Source of the DNA: RPQJ01 sp052035645
GTDB taxonomy: Bacteria > Pseudomonadota > Gammaproteobacteria > Steroidobacterales > Steroidobacteraceae
Assembly: GCA_052035645.1 (NCBI GenBank)
Contig: JBPOHK010000027.1
Coordinates: 124,001-188,000 of the forward strand
DNA: 64,000 nucleotides
Direction: 5' to 3'
Of this stretch, positions 34,275 through 43,010 are shown piece after piece. Both the position numbers and the translations under genes were made by a program. Positions within the stretch are counted from its first letter, which is position 1, and the number at the start of each line of letters is the position of its first letter. The notes below the pieces were generated by a model, which did not search any database, had not been told where the DNA came from, and saw only the letters and a list, made by a program, of their open reading frames with translations.

Positions 34275-35572
34275 CCGCCGCCAGTCGCCTGCACGGGCTC
34301 CTCGCCATGCTCGGTGCCTGCGTCGCGCTCGCGCCGCACGCAGCGCCCGCCGAGACCTTCGCGATCGTGAACGCGCGCGTGTACACGGGCGAGGCCGCCG
34401 CGCCCATCGAGCACGCCACCCTCGTCGTCGCGGACGGCCGCATCGCCTCGGTGACGGCGAACGGCACGGCACCCGCCGGTGCGCGGGTCGTCGATGCGGG
34501 CGGTGCCGTCGTCACGGCCGGGCTGATGGGCGCGGGCACGCAGCTCGGGCTCGTCGAGCTGTACTCGATGAAGGAGACCGCCGACCAGGCAGTCGCAAAG
34601 GGCCCGCTCGGCGCGGCCTTCGACGTGCAGTACGCGCTGAACGCGAACTCGACGCTGATTCCGCAGGCCCGGGCCGACGGCGTGACGCGCGCGGTCTCCT
34701 ATCCCACCGGCTCGGTCGACCTGCCGTTCTCCGGCCTCGGCGCGCTGCTGCGCCTCGACGAATCGCCCGACCTGCTCGAGCGCCCGAAGGCGGGCCTGTT
34801 CATCGTGACGGGCGGCGTGGCGGCGATGCAGGGCGCGGGCTCGCGCAGCGCGCAGTGGCAGCTGATCCGCAACGCGTTCGACGAGGCGAAGCGGTACCGG
34901 CCGGGCCGCGGCGCCGGCGGGCCGCGCGACCAGCTGCTCAATCACCTCGACGCCGAGGCGCTGCAGCCCGTGGTCGAAGGCCGCGTACCGCTCGCGATCT
35001 TCGCCTACCGCGAGTCCGACATCCGCCAGGCCGTGCGGCTCGGCCAGGACTACGGCATCCGCGTGATCGTCTATGGCGGCACCGAGGCCTGGCGCGCCGC
35101 CGACCTGCTGGCGGCCAACGGCGTCGGCGTCGTGCTCGACCCGTTCGCGAACCTGCCGGCGACCTTCGACGACCTCGGCGTGCGCGCGGACAACGCCGCA
35201 CTGCTGCAAAAGGCCGGCGTGACCGTCGCGTTCTTCGTCCCCGGCATCCACCAGAGCCACAACGTGGGCTCGGCGATCCGCGAGGGCGCCGGCGTGGCCG
35301 TCGCGCACGGCCTGCCCTGGAACGAGGCGCTCAAGGCGATCACGGTGAATCCCGCGCGGCTCTGGGGCCTCGACGACCACTACGGCCGCGTGGCGCGCGG
35401 CCAGGACGCCGACCTCGTGCTGTGGGACGGCGATCCGCTCGAGCCGACCAGCGCGCCGCTCGCGGTCTACGTGCGCGGCGTCGCCGTGTCGCTGGCCACG
35501 CGCCAGAAGGCGCTGCGCGACCGCTATTCACCCCAGCATTCCCAGGACCCATGGCCGCCCGCCTACCGCTGA
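34271..35572 (+). CDS. Amidohydrolase-like secreted protein lacking the HxH metal motif
   Basis: 433 residues from ATG 34271, overlapping the previous stop by 4 bp. It has a signal peptide (GLLAMLGACVALAPHAAPAE) and the beta-sandwich NARVYTGEAAAPIEHATLVV start, but where the D-x-H-x-H strand should be it reads VTAGLMGAGTQLGLVEL. The usual Lys/His ligands of the barrel also appear to be missing, while ITVNPARLWGLDDHYGRVARGQDADLVLWDGDP is retained. The fold is kept and the metal site lost, so it is probably a non-catalytic partner of the flanking enzymes; a metal-independent activity cannot be excluded. Confidence 0.82.
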   Translation: MTAASRLHGLLAMLGACVALAPHAAPAETFAIVNARVYTGEAAAPIEHATLVVADGRIASVTANGTAPAGARVVDAGGAVVTAGLMGAGTQLGLVELYSMKETADQAVAKGPLGAAFDVQYALNANSTLIPQARADGVTRAVSYPTGSVDLPFSGLGALLRLDESPDLLERPKAGLFIVTGGVAAMQGAGSRSAQWQLIRNAFDEAKRYRPGRGAGGPRDQLLNHLDAEALQPVVEGRVPLAIFAYRESDIRQAVRLGQDYGIRVIVYGGTEAWRAADLLAANGVGVVLDPFANLPATFDDLGVRADNAALLQKAGVTVAFFVPGIHQSHNVGSAIREGAGVAVAHGLPWNEALKAITVNPARLWGLDDHYGRVARGQDADLVLWDGDPLEPTSAPLAVYVRGVAVSLATRQKALRDRYSPQHSQDPWPPAYR

Positions 35573-38500
35573 TCGCCTTCTCCCTCGCCGCCTGCGCGGG
35601 TCTCGCGCAGGCCGCGGACGTCGCCACGAACCTGCCGCTGCAACCGACGCGGCACGTCGAGTTCGACACCACGCAGGGCACGTGGATGTCGCTCGACCTG
35701 TCGCCCGACGGCCGCACCATCGTGTTCGACCTGCTCGGCGACCTCTACTCGCTGCCGGTCGAGGGCGGCGAGGCCCGTCGGCTGACCCGCGGCATGGCCT
35801 TCGACTCGCAGCCCGTGTACTCGCCCGATGGCGCGTCGATCGCGTTCGTGAGCGACCGCTCGGGCGCCGAGAACGTCTGGGTGGCGCGGGCGGACGGCAC
35901 GCAGGCGCGTCAGCTCTCGTTCCAGGACGACCACAACACCTTCATCTCGCCCGAGTGGTCGGCGGACGGCCGCACGATCTTCGTGCAGCACCACCAGACC
36001 GAGGGCAACGCGTTCGAGCTGTGGAGCTACGCGGCCGACGCTGCCGGACCGAAGCGCGTGGTTCTGCCGTTCCGCGCGAAGCCCGACCAGGACAGCGAGT
36101 CCTGGCGTCACGTGCTCGGCGCCGCGCCGACGCGCGACGGACGTTACCTCTACTTCGCCGGGCACGTCGGCGACCTGGACTACGACAAGGTGCCGGAGTG
36201 GACGATCCGTCGCCTCGACCTCGCGAGCGGCGCCGAGCACACGATCGTGTCGGCCCCGCGCGGTCCGCGGCCGGATCTCAGCCTCGGCACGGCCTTCCGT
36301 CCTCGCGTCTCGCCGGACGGTCGCACGCTCGTCTACGCCACGCGCCTCGACGGGCGCACGGGCCTGCGCGTGCTGGATCTCGTCACGCAGGAGGATCGGC
36401 CGCTCGAGTATCCGGTGCAGCAGGACCAGCTGATGGTCCTGCCCGGCCAGGACCTGCTGCCGCGCTCGGTATTCACGCCGGACGGCAAGTCGCTGCTGCT
36501 GACGCAGGACGGCGGCTTCGCACGGGTGGACCTCGCCACCGGCCGGGCGACGCCGATCCCGTTCCGCGCGCACGTCGCGCTCGACGTGGGCCCCGACCTG
36601 CGCGTGCCCATCCGCCAGGAGACCGGCCCGGTGCGCGCGCGCCTGATCCAGGATCCGCAGCCCTCGCCCGACGGCCGCCGGATCGCCTTCTCCGCGCTCG
36701 GCAAGGTCTACGTGATGGAGCTCGCGCGCAGCGGGCAGCCGCGGCGGCTGACCACGGACGATCGCCCGGAGTTCCAGCCGTCCTGGTCGCCGGACGGCCG
36801 GCAGCTCGCGTACGTCACGTGGACCGCGCGCGACGCCGGACAGGTGTGGGTGGCGCCGCTGGCCGGAGGCGAGGCACCGCGACGCGTCACCGCGACGGCC
36901 GCGTTCTACACGCATCCCGTGTTCACGCCCGACGGCCGCGAGCTGGTCGTCGTGCGCTCGAGCAACAGCGTGCGGCTGCAGAGCTTCATGGAGTACGGCG
37001 CGCTGCGCCAGGCGGACCTCGTGCGCCTGCCCGTGAGCGGCGGCGACGGCACGGTGATCGCCCGCGACACGATGGGCGGCACGCCGCAGTTCACGACGGT
37101 CCCGGGTCGCGTGTACCTGGCCTTCGCCGACGGACTCAACTCGGTCGCGCTCGACGGGTCGGGTCGCGAGCGTGTGCTGGGCGTGCAGGGCCCGGGCTGG
37201 TATTTCTCGGAGGCACCGGGCTCGCCGGACGACATCCGCGTCAGTCCGGACGGACGCTGGGCGCTGGTGCAGCACGTGCAGCAGCTGCACCTCGTCGAGG
37301 TGCCGACGGGCGCGGACCGTCTCGTCGACCTGCGGCAGCCGTCCGTGCGCCACCGCAAGCTGACGGACGTCGGCGCGGACTTCATCGCCTGGGCCGACGG
37401 CGGGCGGACGATCACCTGGGCCGTCGGCTCGACGTTCCATCGCCGGCCGCTCGCCAGCGTGGTGTTGAACGCGGCAGGGTCGGCGGGCGGGACGGCCGAC
37501 GTGCCGGTGCCCGGCCAGCGCGGCGTCGAGGCGTTCCCGGCGGTGGTGCAGGTGCCGCGCGACACGCCGAAGGGCGTGCTGGTGCTGCGCGGCGCGACCG
37601 TGGTGACGATGCGGGGCGACGAGGTGATCGCGGACGCGGACGTCGTCATCCGGGACGATCGCATCGAGGCGGTCGGGCCGCGCGGGCGTGTGCGGGTGCC
37701 GGAGGGGGCCACGATCCGCGACGTGAGCGGACGCTACATCGTGCCCGGGTTCATCGACGCGCACGACCATATCGCGGACATCCGGCGTGGCGTGCTCGAT
37801 TTCGAGCCCTGGGGACCGCTCGAGAACCTCGCCTATGGCGTCACGACGGGCTTCGATCCCTCGTCGCTCAGCATCGACATGCTCGCGTACGAGGACATGG
37901 TCGATGCCGGGCTGGTGGTCGGCTCGCGCATCCACTCCACGGGCCCGGCGCTGTTCTCGTACAACCGCTTCGAGTCGCTGCCGGAAGTGCGGGCCGTGCT
38001 CGCGCGCAACCTGCAGCACTACCGCACGCCCAACCTGAAGGAGTACCGCACCGGCAACCGGCGCGTGCGCCAGTGGGTGGCGATGGCGGCGCGCGAGCAG
38101 GGCATCCTGCCGACCTGCGAGGGCGCGCTCGCGCTGAAGCTGGACCTGACGCAGATCCAGGACGGCTTCGCGGGCAACGAGCACTCGCTGCCGGTGGTGC
38201 CGCTGTACGACGACGTGGTGCAGTTGATGGCGCGCACCGGGGTCAGCTACGTGCTGACGCTGATGATCACGCACGGCGGGCCCGAGGGGCAGGACTACTA
38301 CATCACCCGCGATGCGCCGCACGACGACCCGAAGTTCGGACGCTTCGCGCCGCACTACGTGGTGGACATCAAGTTCCTGCAGCGCACCTGGCGCGATCCC
38401 CGCGAGTACCTGTTCCCCCGCGTGGCCGAGAGCGCCGCGAAGGTCGTGCGCGCCGGCGGCCTCCTCGGCGTGGGCAGCCACGGCGAGGTACCCGGACTCG

Positions 38501-38793
38501 GCTTCCACTGGGAGATGCAGGCGCACGCCGCCGGCGGGATGACGCCGCACGAGGTGCTGCGCGCCGCGACGCTCGGGTCGGCGACCACCATCGGCCGCGG
38601 CGCCGAGTTCGGCAGCGTCGAGGCCGGCAAGTACGCCGACCTCGTGATCCTCGACCGCGACCCGCTCGTCGATATCACCAACACCCTGTCGATCCGCGAG
38701 GTCATGAAGAACGGCCGCCTCTACGACGGCAACACGCTGGACGAGGTGTGGCCCCGCCAGCGCCCCCTCCCCACCCCCTGGTTCCGAAAATAG
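35551..38793 (+). CDS. TolB-like beta-propeller fused to C-terminal amidohydrolase, secreted
   Basis: 1080 residues from ATG 35551, overlapping the preceding gene by 22 bp. After the signal peptide (LIAFSLAACAGLAQAAD), residues 30-640 hold WD40-like PD40 blades (SPDGRTIVFDLLGDLY, SPDGASIAFVSDRSG, SADGRTIFVQH, SPDGRRIAFSALGK, SPDGRQLAYVTW). The amidohydrolase begins at about 675 (VLVLRGATVVTMRGDEVIADADV) with the metal site FIDAHDHIADI and C-terminal GSVEAGKYADLVILDRDPL. Such propeller-amidohydrolase fusions occur in Gram-negative secreted peptidase-like clusters. It should act on peptides or amides in the periplasm. Confidence 0.88.
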   Translation: MAARLPLIAFSLAACAGLAQAADVATNLPLQPTRHVEFDTTQGTWMSLDLSPDGRTIVFDLLGDLYSLPVEGGEARRLTRGMAFDSQPVYSPDGASIAFVSDRSGAENVWVARADGTQARQLSFQDDHNTFISPEWSADGRTIFVQHHQTEGNAFELWSYAADAAGPKRVVLPFRAKPDQDSESWRHVLGAAPTRDGRYLYFAGHVGDLDYDKVPEWTIRRLDLASGAEHTIVSAPRGPRPDLSLGTAFRPRVSPDGRTLVYATRLDGRTGLRVLDLVTQEDRPLEYPVQQDQLMVLPGQDLLPRSVFTPDGKSLLLTQDGGFARVDLATGRATPIPFRAHVALDVGPDLRVPIRQETGPVRARLIQDPQPSPDGRRIAFSALGKVYVMELARSGQPRRLTTDDRPEFQPSWSPDGRQLAYVTWTARDAGQVWVAPLAGGEAPRRVTATAAFYTHPVFTPDGRELVVVRSSNSVRLQSFMEYGALRQADLVRLPVSGGDGTVIARDTMGGTPQFTTVPGRVYLAFADGLNSVALDGSGRERVLGVQGPGWYFSEAPGSPDDIRVSPDGRWALVQHVQQLHLVEVPTGADRLVDLRQPSVRHRKLTDVGADFIAWADGGRTITWAVGSTFHRRPLASVVLNAAGSAGGTADVPVPGQRGVEAFPAVVQVPRDTPKGVLVLRGATVVTMRGDEVIADADVVIRDDRIEAVGPRGRVRVPEGATIRDVSGRYIVPGFIDAHDHIADIRRGVLDFEPWGPLENLAYGVTTGFDPSSLSIDMLAYEDMVDAGLVVGSRIHSTGPALFSYNRFESLPEVRAVLARNLQHYRTPNLKEYRTGNRRVRQWVAMAAREQGILPTCEGALALKLDLTQIQDGFAGNEHSLPVVPLYDDVVQLMARTGVSYVLTLMITHGGPEGQDYYITRDAPHDDPKFGRFAPHYVVDIKFLQRTWRDPREYLFPRVAESAAKVVRAGGLLGVGSHGEVPGLGFHWEMQAHAAGGMTPHEVLRAATLGSATTIGRGAEFGSVEAGKYADLVILDRDPLVDITNTLSIREVMKNGRLYDGNTLDEVWPRQRPLPTPWFRK

Positions 38794-38799
38794 AAAAAT

Positions 38800-38881
38800 A
38801 GGGGACACTCACTATTTTTCTGGTCGAGCGGCTCGAGACACCGCGGGTCGCCTGCCTTTCGGAAAATAGTGAGTGTCCCCT
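38800..38881. repeat. REP/MITE-like inverted repeat, copy A
   Basis: Arms 38800-38818 (AGGGGACACTCACTATTTT) and its exact complement at 38863-38881 flank a 44-bp GC-rich core. It lies between the propeller-amidohydrolase gene and the SDR cluster. Same termini as copies B, C and D. Confidence 0.9.
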
Positions 38882-38923
38882 GTTGCCCGCAAATCATGGT
38901 GCGGCGCAGCGCAATCCTGACGA

Positions 38924-38951
38924 TTGATAATTCGCCTTACAGGTGTAAAGT
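38924..38951 (+). promoter_or_regulatory. Promoter of the SDR cluster with overlapping palindrome
   Basis: TTGATA at 38924-38929 and TAAAGT at 38946-38951 are spaced 16 bp. The spacer and -10 contain TTACA-GG-TGTAA (38937-38948), a symmetric operator candidate. The downstream leader of about 28 nt carries GGAGG before ATG 38980. A similar TACATGTA palindrome precedes the TetR gene at 46089-46727. Control by that TetR is a hypothesis. Confidence 0.5.
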
Positions 38952-38979
38952 TCGTCGCTGACTCGCCGGAGGTGCAGCG

Positions 38980-39816
38980 ATGGGACGGTTGGACGGCAGG
39001 GTGGCGATGGTCACGGGCGGCACGCAGGGCATCGGCCGCGGCATCGTGCTGCGGTTCCTCAAGGAAGGCGCGCGGGTCGTCTACTGCTCGCGCAACCCGA
39101 AGAACGACGAGGAAATGGTTCCGCTGATCGCGGCCATCCGCGGCGGCGCGGCCCGCGCCCATTACGTGCAGGCCGACGTGGGCGTGAAGAGCCAGATCCA
39201 GGGCGTGGTGCACGAGGCCGTCCGTCGCTTCGGCCGCATCGACATCGTGGTCAACAACGCACAGGGCATCGCACCCCTGCGGCCGATCCTGGAGAAGCCC
39301 GACGAGGACTACGCGATGACGCTGGCGACCGGCTTCTACCATTCGCTGTGGACCATGCAGGCCGCCGTTCCCTACATCCGCCGGCAGAAGAGCGGCGGCA
39401 GCTTCATCAACTTCAGCTCCCACTGGGCGCTGAACGGCATGACTTATTCCAGCGACTACAACATCACCAAGGGCGCCAACGAGGCCCTCACCCGCAGCGC
39501 GGCCAACGAGTTCGGCGGCGACGGCATCAACGTCAACTGCATCACCCCGGCGGGCGACAGCTTCGCGTACCGCGTGTACTGCAACGCCAACCCGGGCATC
39601 CACGAGGCGATCTGCAGCACGATTCCGGCGCGCAGGATGGGCGACTGCGAGAAGGACATCGCCGGGGCCGTGCTCGGGCTTTGCTCGGCCAACGGTCGCT
39701 TCATCACCGGCCAGACCTTCTACGTCGACGGCGGCGCATGGCTCGCGAAGCCGCCGAACGAGCACAAGGAGAACACCGACATCCACGAGGGCCGACACCA
39801 GTCGGCCACGGGCTGA
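38980..39816 (+). CDS. Short-chain dehydrogenase/reductase
   Basis: 278 residues; GGAGG upstream supports ATG 38980. Classical SDR: NAD(P) site VTGGTQGIGRGI, the NNAQG variant of NNAG, catalytic FINFSSHW (Ser) and YSSDYNITKGANEAL (Tyr-x3-Lys), and FYVDGGAW at the end. The C-terminus is slightly extended (PPNEHKENTDIHEG...). It oxidises or reduces an alcohol/ketone. First gene of a five-gene plus-strand cluster that ends against convergent genes at 42977. Confidence 0.9.
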   Translation: MGRLDGRVAMVTGGTQGIGRGIVLRFLKEGARVVYCSRNPKNDEEMVPLIAAIRGGAARAHYVQADVGVKSQIQGVVHEAVRRFGRIDIVVNNAQGIAPLRPILEKPDEDYAMTLATGFYHSLWTMQAAVPYIRRQKSGGSFINFSSHWALNGMTYSSDYNITKGANEALTRSAANEFGGDGINVNCITPAGDSFAYRVYCNANPGIHEAICSTIPARRMGDCEKDIAGAVLGLCSANGRFITGQTFYVDGGAWLAKPPNEHKENTDIHEGRHQSATG

Positions 39817-39833
39817 GCGCGGGGAGCAGCCAC

Positions 39834-40619
39834 ATGCAGATCAAGGGATACAAGGTCGTGGTCACGGCCAGCTCGGCCGCGTCGCTCGAAGGGCTCGCGG
39901 GCGCCGCGGTGCGCCGGCTCGTGAAGGAAGGTGCCCGCGTCACGCTGATTTCCCCCGACGGGCCGGGTGGCAAGGCCGTGTGCCAGTCGGCCGGTCGCAA
40001 GGCCCGCAGCCGCGTATCGAGGCCCAAGGGTTTCGGCCGGGCGGTGGCGTCGGCCGCGAAGGCCATGGGCGGGCTCGATGCGCTGGTGAACGTCGTGCAG
40101 CCCGACACGCCCTGGCAGGCGTTCTCCGAGAAGGGTGCGGATGGCTTCCAGCCGGCCTGGGACGCGCTCGGCGGCGCCGTGGCGGCCATGCAGGCCGCGT
40201 GGCCGCACCTGTCGCAGATCGACGATCGCGGCCGCGTGGTGAACGTCGGTTCGGTCTACGGCGGATCGTCGTATGCAGGCGTCTCGGACAGCGTGGCGAG
40301 CGACTATGCCCTGCAGGGCATCACGCGCTCGGCCGGCGTCGAATGGGCGCCCACCGGCGTGCGCGTGAACTACCTCGGCCCGGGCGCGCTCGACGTGCCG
40401 GAGTTCCGCCGCTGGCGCGAGCGCTGCCCGGCCATGGTCGACCATCGCGTCGACAGTCTCGCCGCGCGCCGGCTCGGCACGCTCGAAGAGGACTTCGGCG
40501 GCGCGCTGATGTTCCTGCTGTGCGACGAAGCCTGCTTCCTGGTCGGCCAGACGGTCTACGCGGACGGCGGCCAGCACCTCGTGGCGCCGGTGCTCGAGCC
40601 GGGTGTGCCGCTCGGATGA
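39834..40619 (+). CDS. SDR-fold protein with degenerate cofactor and catalytic motifs
   Basis: 261 residues from ATG 39834 (GGGGAGCAGCCAC upstream). The order of elements is SDR-like (VNVGSVYGGSSYAG, then VNYLGPGALDVPEF and YADGGQHLV), but the glycine motif is replaced by TASSAASLEGLAG and the Y-x3-K by YALQG. Both NAD(P) binding and catalysis are therefore doubtful. It may form a heterodimer with the intact SDR 17 bp upstream. Its stop overlaps the VOC gene's start (ATGA). Confidence 0.78.
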   Translation: MQIKGYKVVVTASSAASLEGLAGAAVRRLVKEGARVTLISPDGPGGKAVCQSAGRKARSRVSRPKGFGRAVASAAKAMGGLDALVNVVQPDTPWQAFSEKGADGFQPAWDALGGAVAAMQAAWPHLSQIDDRGRVVNVGSVYGGSSYAGVSDSVASDYALQGITRSAGVEWAPTGVRVNYLGPGALDVPEFRRWRERCPAMVDHRVDSLAARRLGTLEEDFGGALMFLLCDEACFLVGQTVYADGGQHLVAPVLEPGVPLG

Positions 40620-41155
40620 CGAGGTTGCGCGATGCGCCGCCCGGCACACTGCTGCAGGTGTGCCACGTCGTGCGCGATGTGGAGGCGAGCGCAGCGCGCT
40701 GGGTACGCGACTTCGGTGCGGGCCCGTTTTTTCGCGCCACGTTCGCGATCGACGGGCATACGTATCGCGGGCAGCCGCATCGCGTGAACGTCGACGTGGC
40801 GGTCGGGTTCATGGGTTCGAGCATCGTCGAGCTGACTCGCCCGGTGGAGGATGCGCCCTCGCCGTTCACCGAAGTATTGAACGCGCGCGGCGAGGGCCTG
40901 CACCACTACTGGCTGCAGGTCGACGACTTCGATGCGGCACTGGTACGGCATGCCGGCGCCGGTCACGCACTCGTCACGGCCGGCCCTCTGCCCGGCATCG
41001 GACGCGCGGCCATGGTGGACACGAGCGCGAAGCTCGGCTGCTTCGTCGAGCTGATCGAACTGAACGACACCGGTTGGCGCTTGATGGAACAGATGCACGC
41101 GACGCACCTGGGCTGGGACGGACGCGACCCGCTGCGCCCCTACCCGGCGTTTTAA
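40616..41155 (+). CDS. VOC-superfamily (glyoxalase-like) protein
   Basis: 179 residues. The opening LLQVCHVVRDVEASAARWVRDFGAGPFF followed by VELTRPVED and LHHYWLQVDDFDAALVRH and later FVELIELND shows two beta-alpha-beta-beta-beta modules with an HxxH-type metal ligand set (H17, E in VEL, H in LHHY, E in FVEL). VOC proteins include dioxygenases, isomerases and epimerases; substrate unknown. Translationally coupled to the degenerate SDR. Repeat B begins 2 bp after its stop. Confidence 0.82.
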   Translation: MTRLRDAPPGTLLQVCHVVRDVEASAARWVRDFGAGPFFRATFAIDGHTYRGQPHRVNVDVAVGFMGSSIVELTRPVEDAPSPFTEVLNARGEGLHHYWLQVDDFDAALVRHAGAGHALVTAGPLPGIGRAAMVDTSAKLGCFVELIELNDTGWRLMEQMHATHLGWDGRDPLRPYPAF

Positions 41156-41156
41156 T

Positions 41157-41239
41157 GGGGACACTCACTATTTTTTCGCCGGACCCGCGAGGCACGAAGG
41201 GCGCCCCCGAACCGGTGAAAAAAAATAGTGAGTGTCCCC
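41157..41239. repeat. REP/MITE-like inverted repeat, copy B
   Basis: Left arm GGGGACACTCACTATTTTTT begins at 41157; the complementary arm with AAAAAAAATAGTGAGTGTCC ends at 41239. A 40-bp GC-rich core lies between. It separates the VOC gene from the sulfotransferase-like gene. Confidence 0.9.
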
Positions 41240-41280
41240 TGACCACCGCTGGTCACCCGCCCTCGATGGCAAGCCTCAAC

Positions 41281-41299
41281 GGAAAACAGGAATGTCCCC
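41281..41299. repeat. Solo half-copy of the repeat family, containing a start codon
   Basis: GGAAAACAGGAATGTCCCC differs by one base from the right arm of copy E (54007-54025). No left partner is seen nearby. The ATG inside it (41292-41294) is the start codon of the sulfotransferase-like gene, and the CAGGA in front would serve as part of its ribosome-binding context. Confidence 0.65.
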
Positions 41300-42464
41300 A
41301 ATTTCCCTCTCGTTCGACAACCTGCTCGAGCTCGCGGAGCGCGAAAGCGGCGCGTACGGACTCGCCGATGAGGGCCTGCAGGCCCGCGTGCGCTCGCTCG
41401 TCGAATGGGTGAATGCGCGCGGGCCGTACACGCCCGACCAGGTGATGCGCATGCGCCACCAGGTGAAGCGCCTGCTCGCCAACCGCCTGCGCATCGCCCT
41501 CGATCGTCGGCAGTTCCCGGCCATCGCGGACGAGAAGATCGTGCGGCCGCTGATCGTCGTCGGCCTGCCGCGATCGGGCACCACGCTGCTGCACTCTCTG
41601 CTCGCGGAGGACCCGGAGGCGAACGCCCCGCGCGCCTGGCACAGCCTCGTGCCCTCGCCGCCCCCTGGGGCCGGCCCGGTCCCCGCCGGTCGCATCGCCC
41701 AGGCCCAGCGGGCCGTCGACCGTTTCCTCGACTTCGTGCCCGGCCTGCTGCCGCTGCACCCGTACTGGGACAAGGGCGCGGACTCGCTGATCGAGGATGA
41801 GGAACTCTTCACGCTCGACTTCCGCAACGCCTATCCGACGCTGCTGTACGAGATCCCGACACTCGACGTCATGGTGGAGCTGGTGGGCGCGGACGTGGCG
41901 GCGACTTATCGCTTCCATCGCGAGGTGCTGCAGCACCTGCAGTGGAACACCGGCAGGACGCGCTGGGCCTGCAAGGGCGTGTATCACCAGTTCCAGCTCG
42001 ATGCGCTGTTCCAGGCGTACCCCGATGCCGTCTGCGTGTGGCCGCACCGCGCGCTCACCGAGATCCACACGTCCATGGTCACCATCGCCGCCGCGTGGTA
42101 CGACCAGATCGGCGGCGGCCGCATCGACTGGAAGCAGTTCGCGCGTAAGAGCGCCGAAGGTGTGAAGGCCGGCCTCGACTACATGATGTCGAACCCGCTG
42201 TTCGACGATCCCCGCGTCGTGCACCTGCGCTTCGCCGACATCACGGCCGACCCGGTCGGGTCGGTGCAGCCCATCTACCAGCGCGCCGGCCTCGCCACGA
42301 GCGAAGCCCATCTGCAGCGCATGCAGGCCTGGCTCGCCGACCCGGAGAACCGCGCGGACCGCTACGGCCGCTACCCGTACACGCCCGAGCCTTTCGGTCT
42401 CACGAAGGAATGGCTCGCGGAGTTGTTCGGCGATTACCACCGCCGCGTGGGCATCGCCGACTGA
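41292..42464 (+). CDS. Sulfotransferase-family protein
   Basis: 390 residues from ATG 41292, which lies inside the repeat half-copy. PLIVVGLPRSGTTLLHSLLA is the 5'-phosphosulfate loop of PAPS-dependent sulfotransferases, ACKGVYHQFQLDALFQAYPD gives the 3'-phosphate side, and LHLRFADI-like VVHLRFADITADPVGSV comes later. The first 85 residues are helical and typical of the bacterial Sulfotransfer_3 type. Activity could be sulfation of a steroid, lipid or aromatic, but many family members are uncharacterised. No other start fits better: the next internal Met is at residue 52. Confidence 0.85.
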   Translation: MSPISLSFDNLLELAERESGAYGLADEGLQARVRSLVEWVNARGPYTPDQVMRMRHQVKRLLANRLRIALDRRQFPAIADEKIVRPLIVVGLPRSGTTLLHSLLAEDPEANAPRAWHSLVPSPPPGAGPVPAGRIAQAQRAVDRFLDFVPGLLPLHPYWDKGADSLIEDEELFTLDFRNAYPTLLYEIPTLDVMVELVGADVAATYRFHREVLQHLQWNTGRTRWACKGVYHQFQLDALFQAYPDAVCVWPHRALTEIHTSMVTIAAAWYDQIGGGRIDWKQFARKSAEGVKAGLDYMMSNPLFDDPRVVHLRFADITADPVGSVQPIYQRAGLATSEAHLQRMQAWLADPENRADRYGRYPYTPEPFGLTKEWLAELFGDYHRRVGIAD

Positions 42465-42479
42465 TCGCCGCAACGAGGA

Positions 42480-42977
42480 ATGCACATGAGCAGCACGAAG
42501 AACGTCATCGACCACCTGGCCGATCACCTCGCGATCCGCAGCCTGCTGGACCGCTACACCGACGGCGTGAATCGGCGCGACTGGGCGGCCGTCGAGCGAG
42601 TGTTCGCGGCCGACGGCGTGTGGGACTGCGGTGGGCCCAGCATGGGTCCGATGGCGTTCCGCTTCGAAGGTGCCCCGGCTTGTGCAAAGGGCATCGGCTC
42701 GATGGTCGACGCGACGCCGCTCGTCATTCAGAGCAACCACGCGCCCGTGATCCACGTCGACGGGAATCGCGCCACCGCGACGTCCACGGTCAACGAACTC
42801 GTGATGCCGCCGGGCGCTACGCAGGCGACCGTGATGTGGGGCATGTACTTCGACGAGATCGTGAAGGGCAACGACGGCGAATGGCGCTTCCAGGAGCGCC
42901 GCTTCCGCTTCATGTGGGCGGACCCGACGGCAAATGCCGGCCAGATCCTGGCGCAGCCGCCGAAGCCGTCGCCCTGA
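42480..42977 (+). CDS. SnoaL/NTF2-like protein
   Basis: 165 residues from ATG 42480 (or 42486). The SnoaL-type start AIRSLLDRYTDGVNRRDWAAVERVFAADGVWDCGG with the ATPLVIQSNHAPVIHVDGNRATATSTVNEL and RRFRFMWA strands gives the cone-shaped NTF2 fold. Such proteins are ring-closing enzymes, isomerases or dehydratases in steroid and aromatic metabolism. Last gene of the plus-strand run; it converges with the DUF1214 gene with 33 bp between them. Confidence 0.82.
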   Translation: MHMSSTKNVIDHLADHLAIRSLLDRYTDGVNRRDWAAVERVFAADGVWDCGGPSMGPMAFRFEGAPACAKGIGSMVDATPLVIQSNHAPVIHVDGNRATATSTVNELVMPPGATQATVMWGMYFDEIVKGNDGEWRFQERRFRFMWADPTANAGQILAQPPKPSP

Positions 42978-43010
42978 GCACGGTGCAGCAGGCGGCCTCG
43001 GCCGGGCTGA

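Noticed and set aside
34271..35572. Metal-less amidohydrolase considered as a pseudogene.
   Set aside because: The frame is intact, has a signal peptide, overlaps both neighbours and keeps the fold-typical ends, so a functional non-catalytic protein is more likely.
35563..38808. Long open frame on the minus strand under the propeller-amidohydrolase gene.
   Set aside because: Same reason: it is a shadow of the real gene, without domains or a plausible start.
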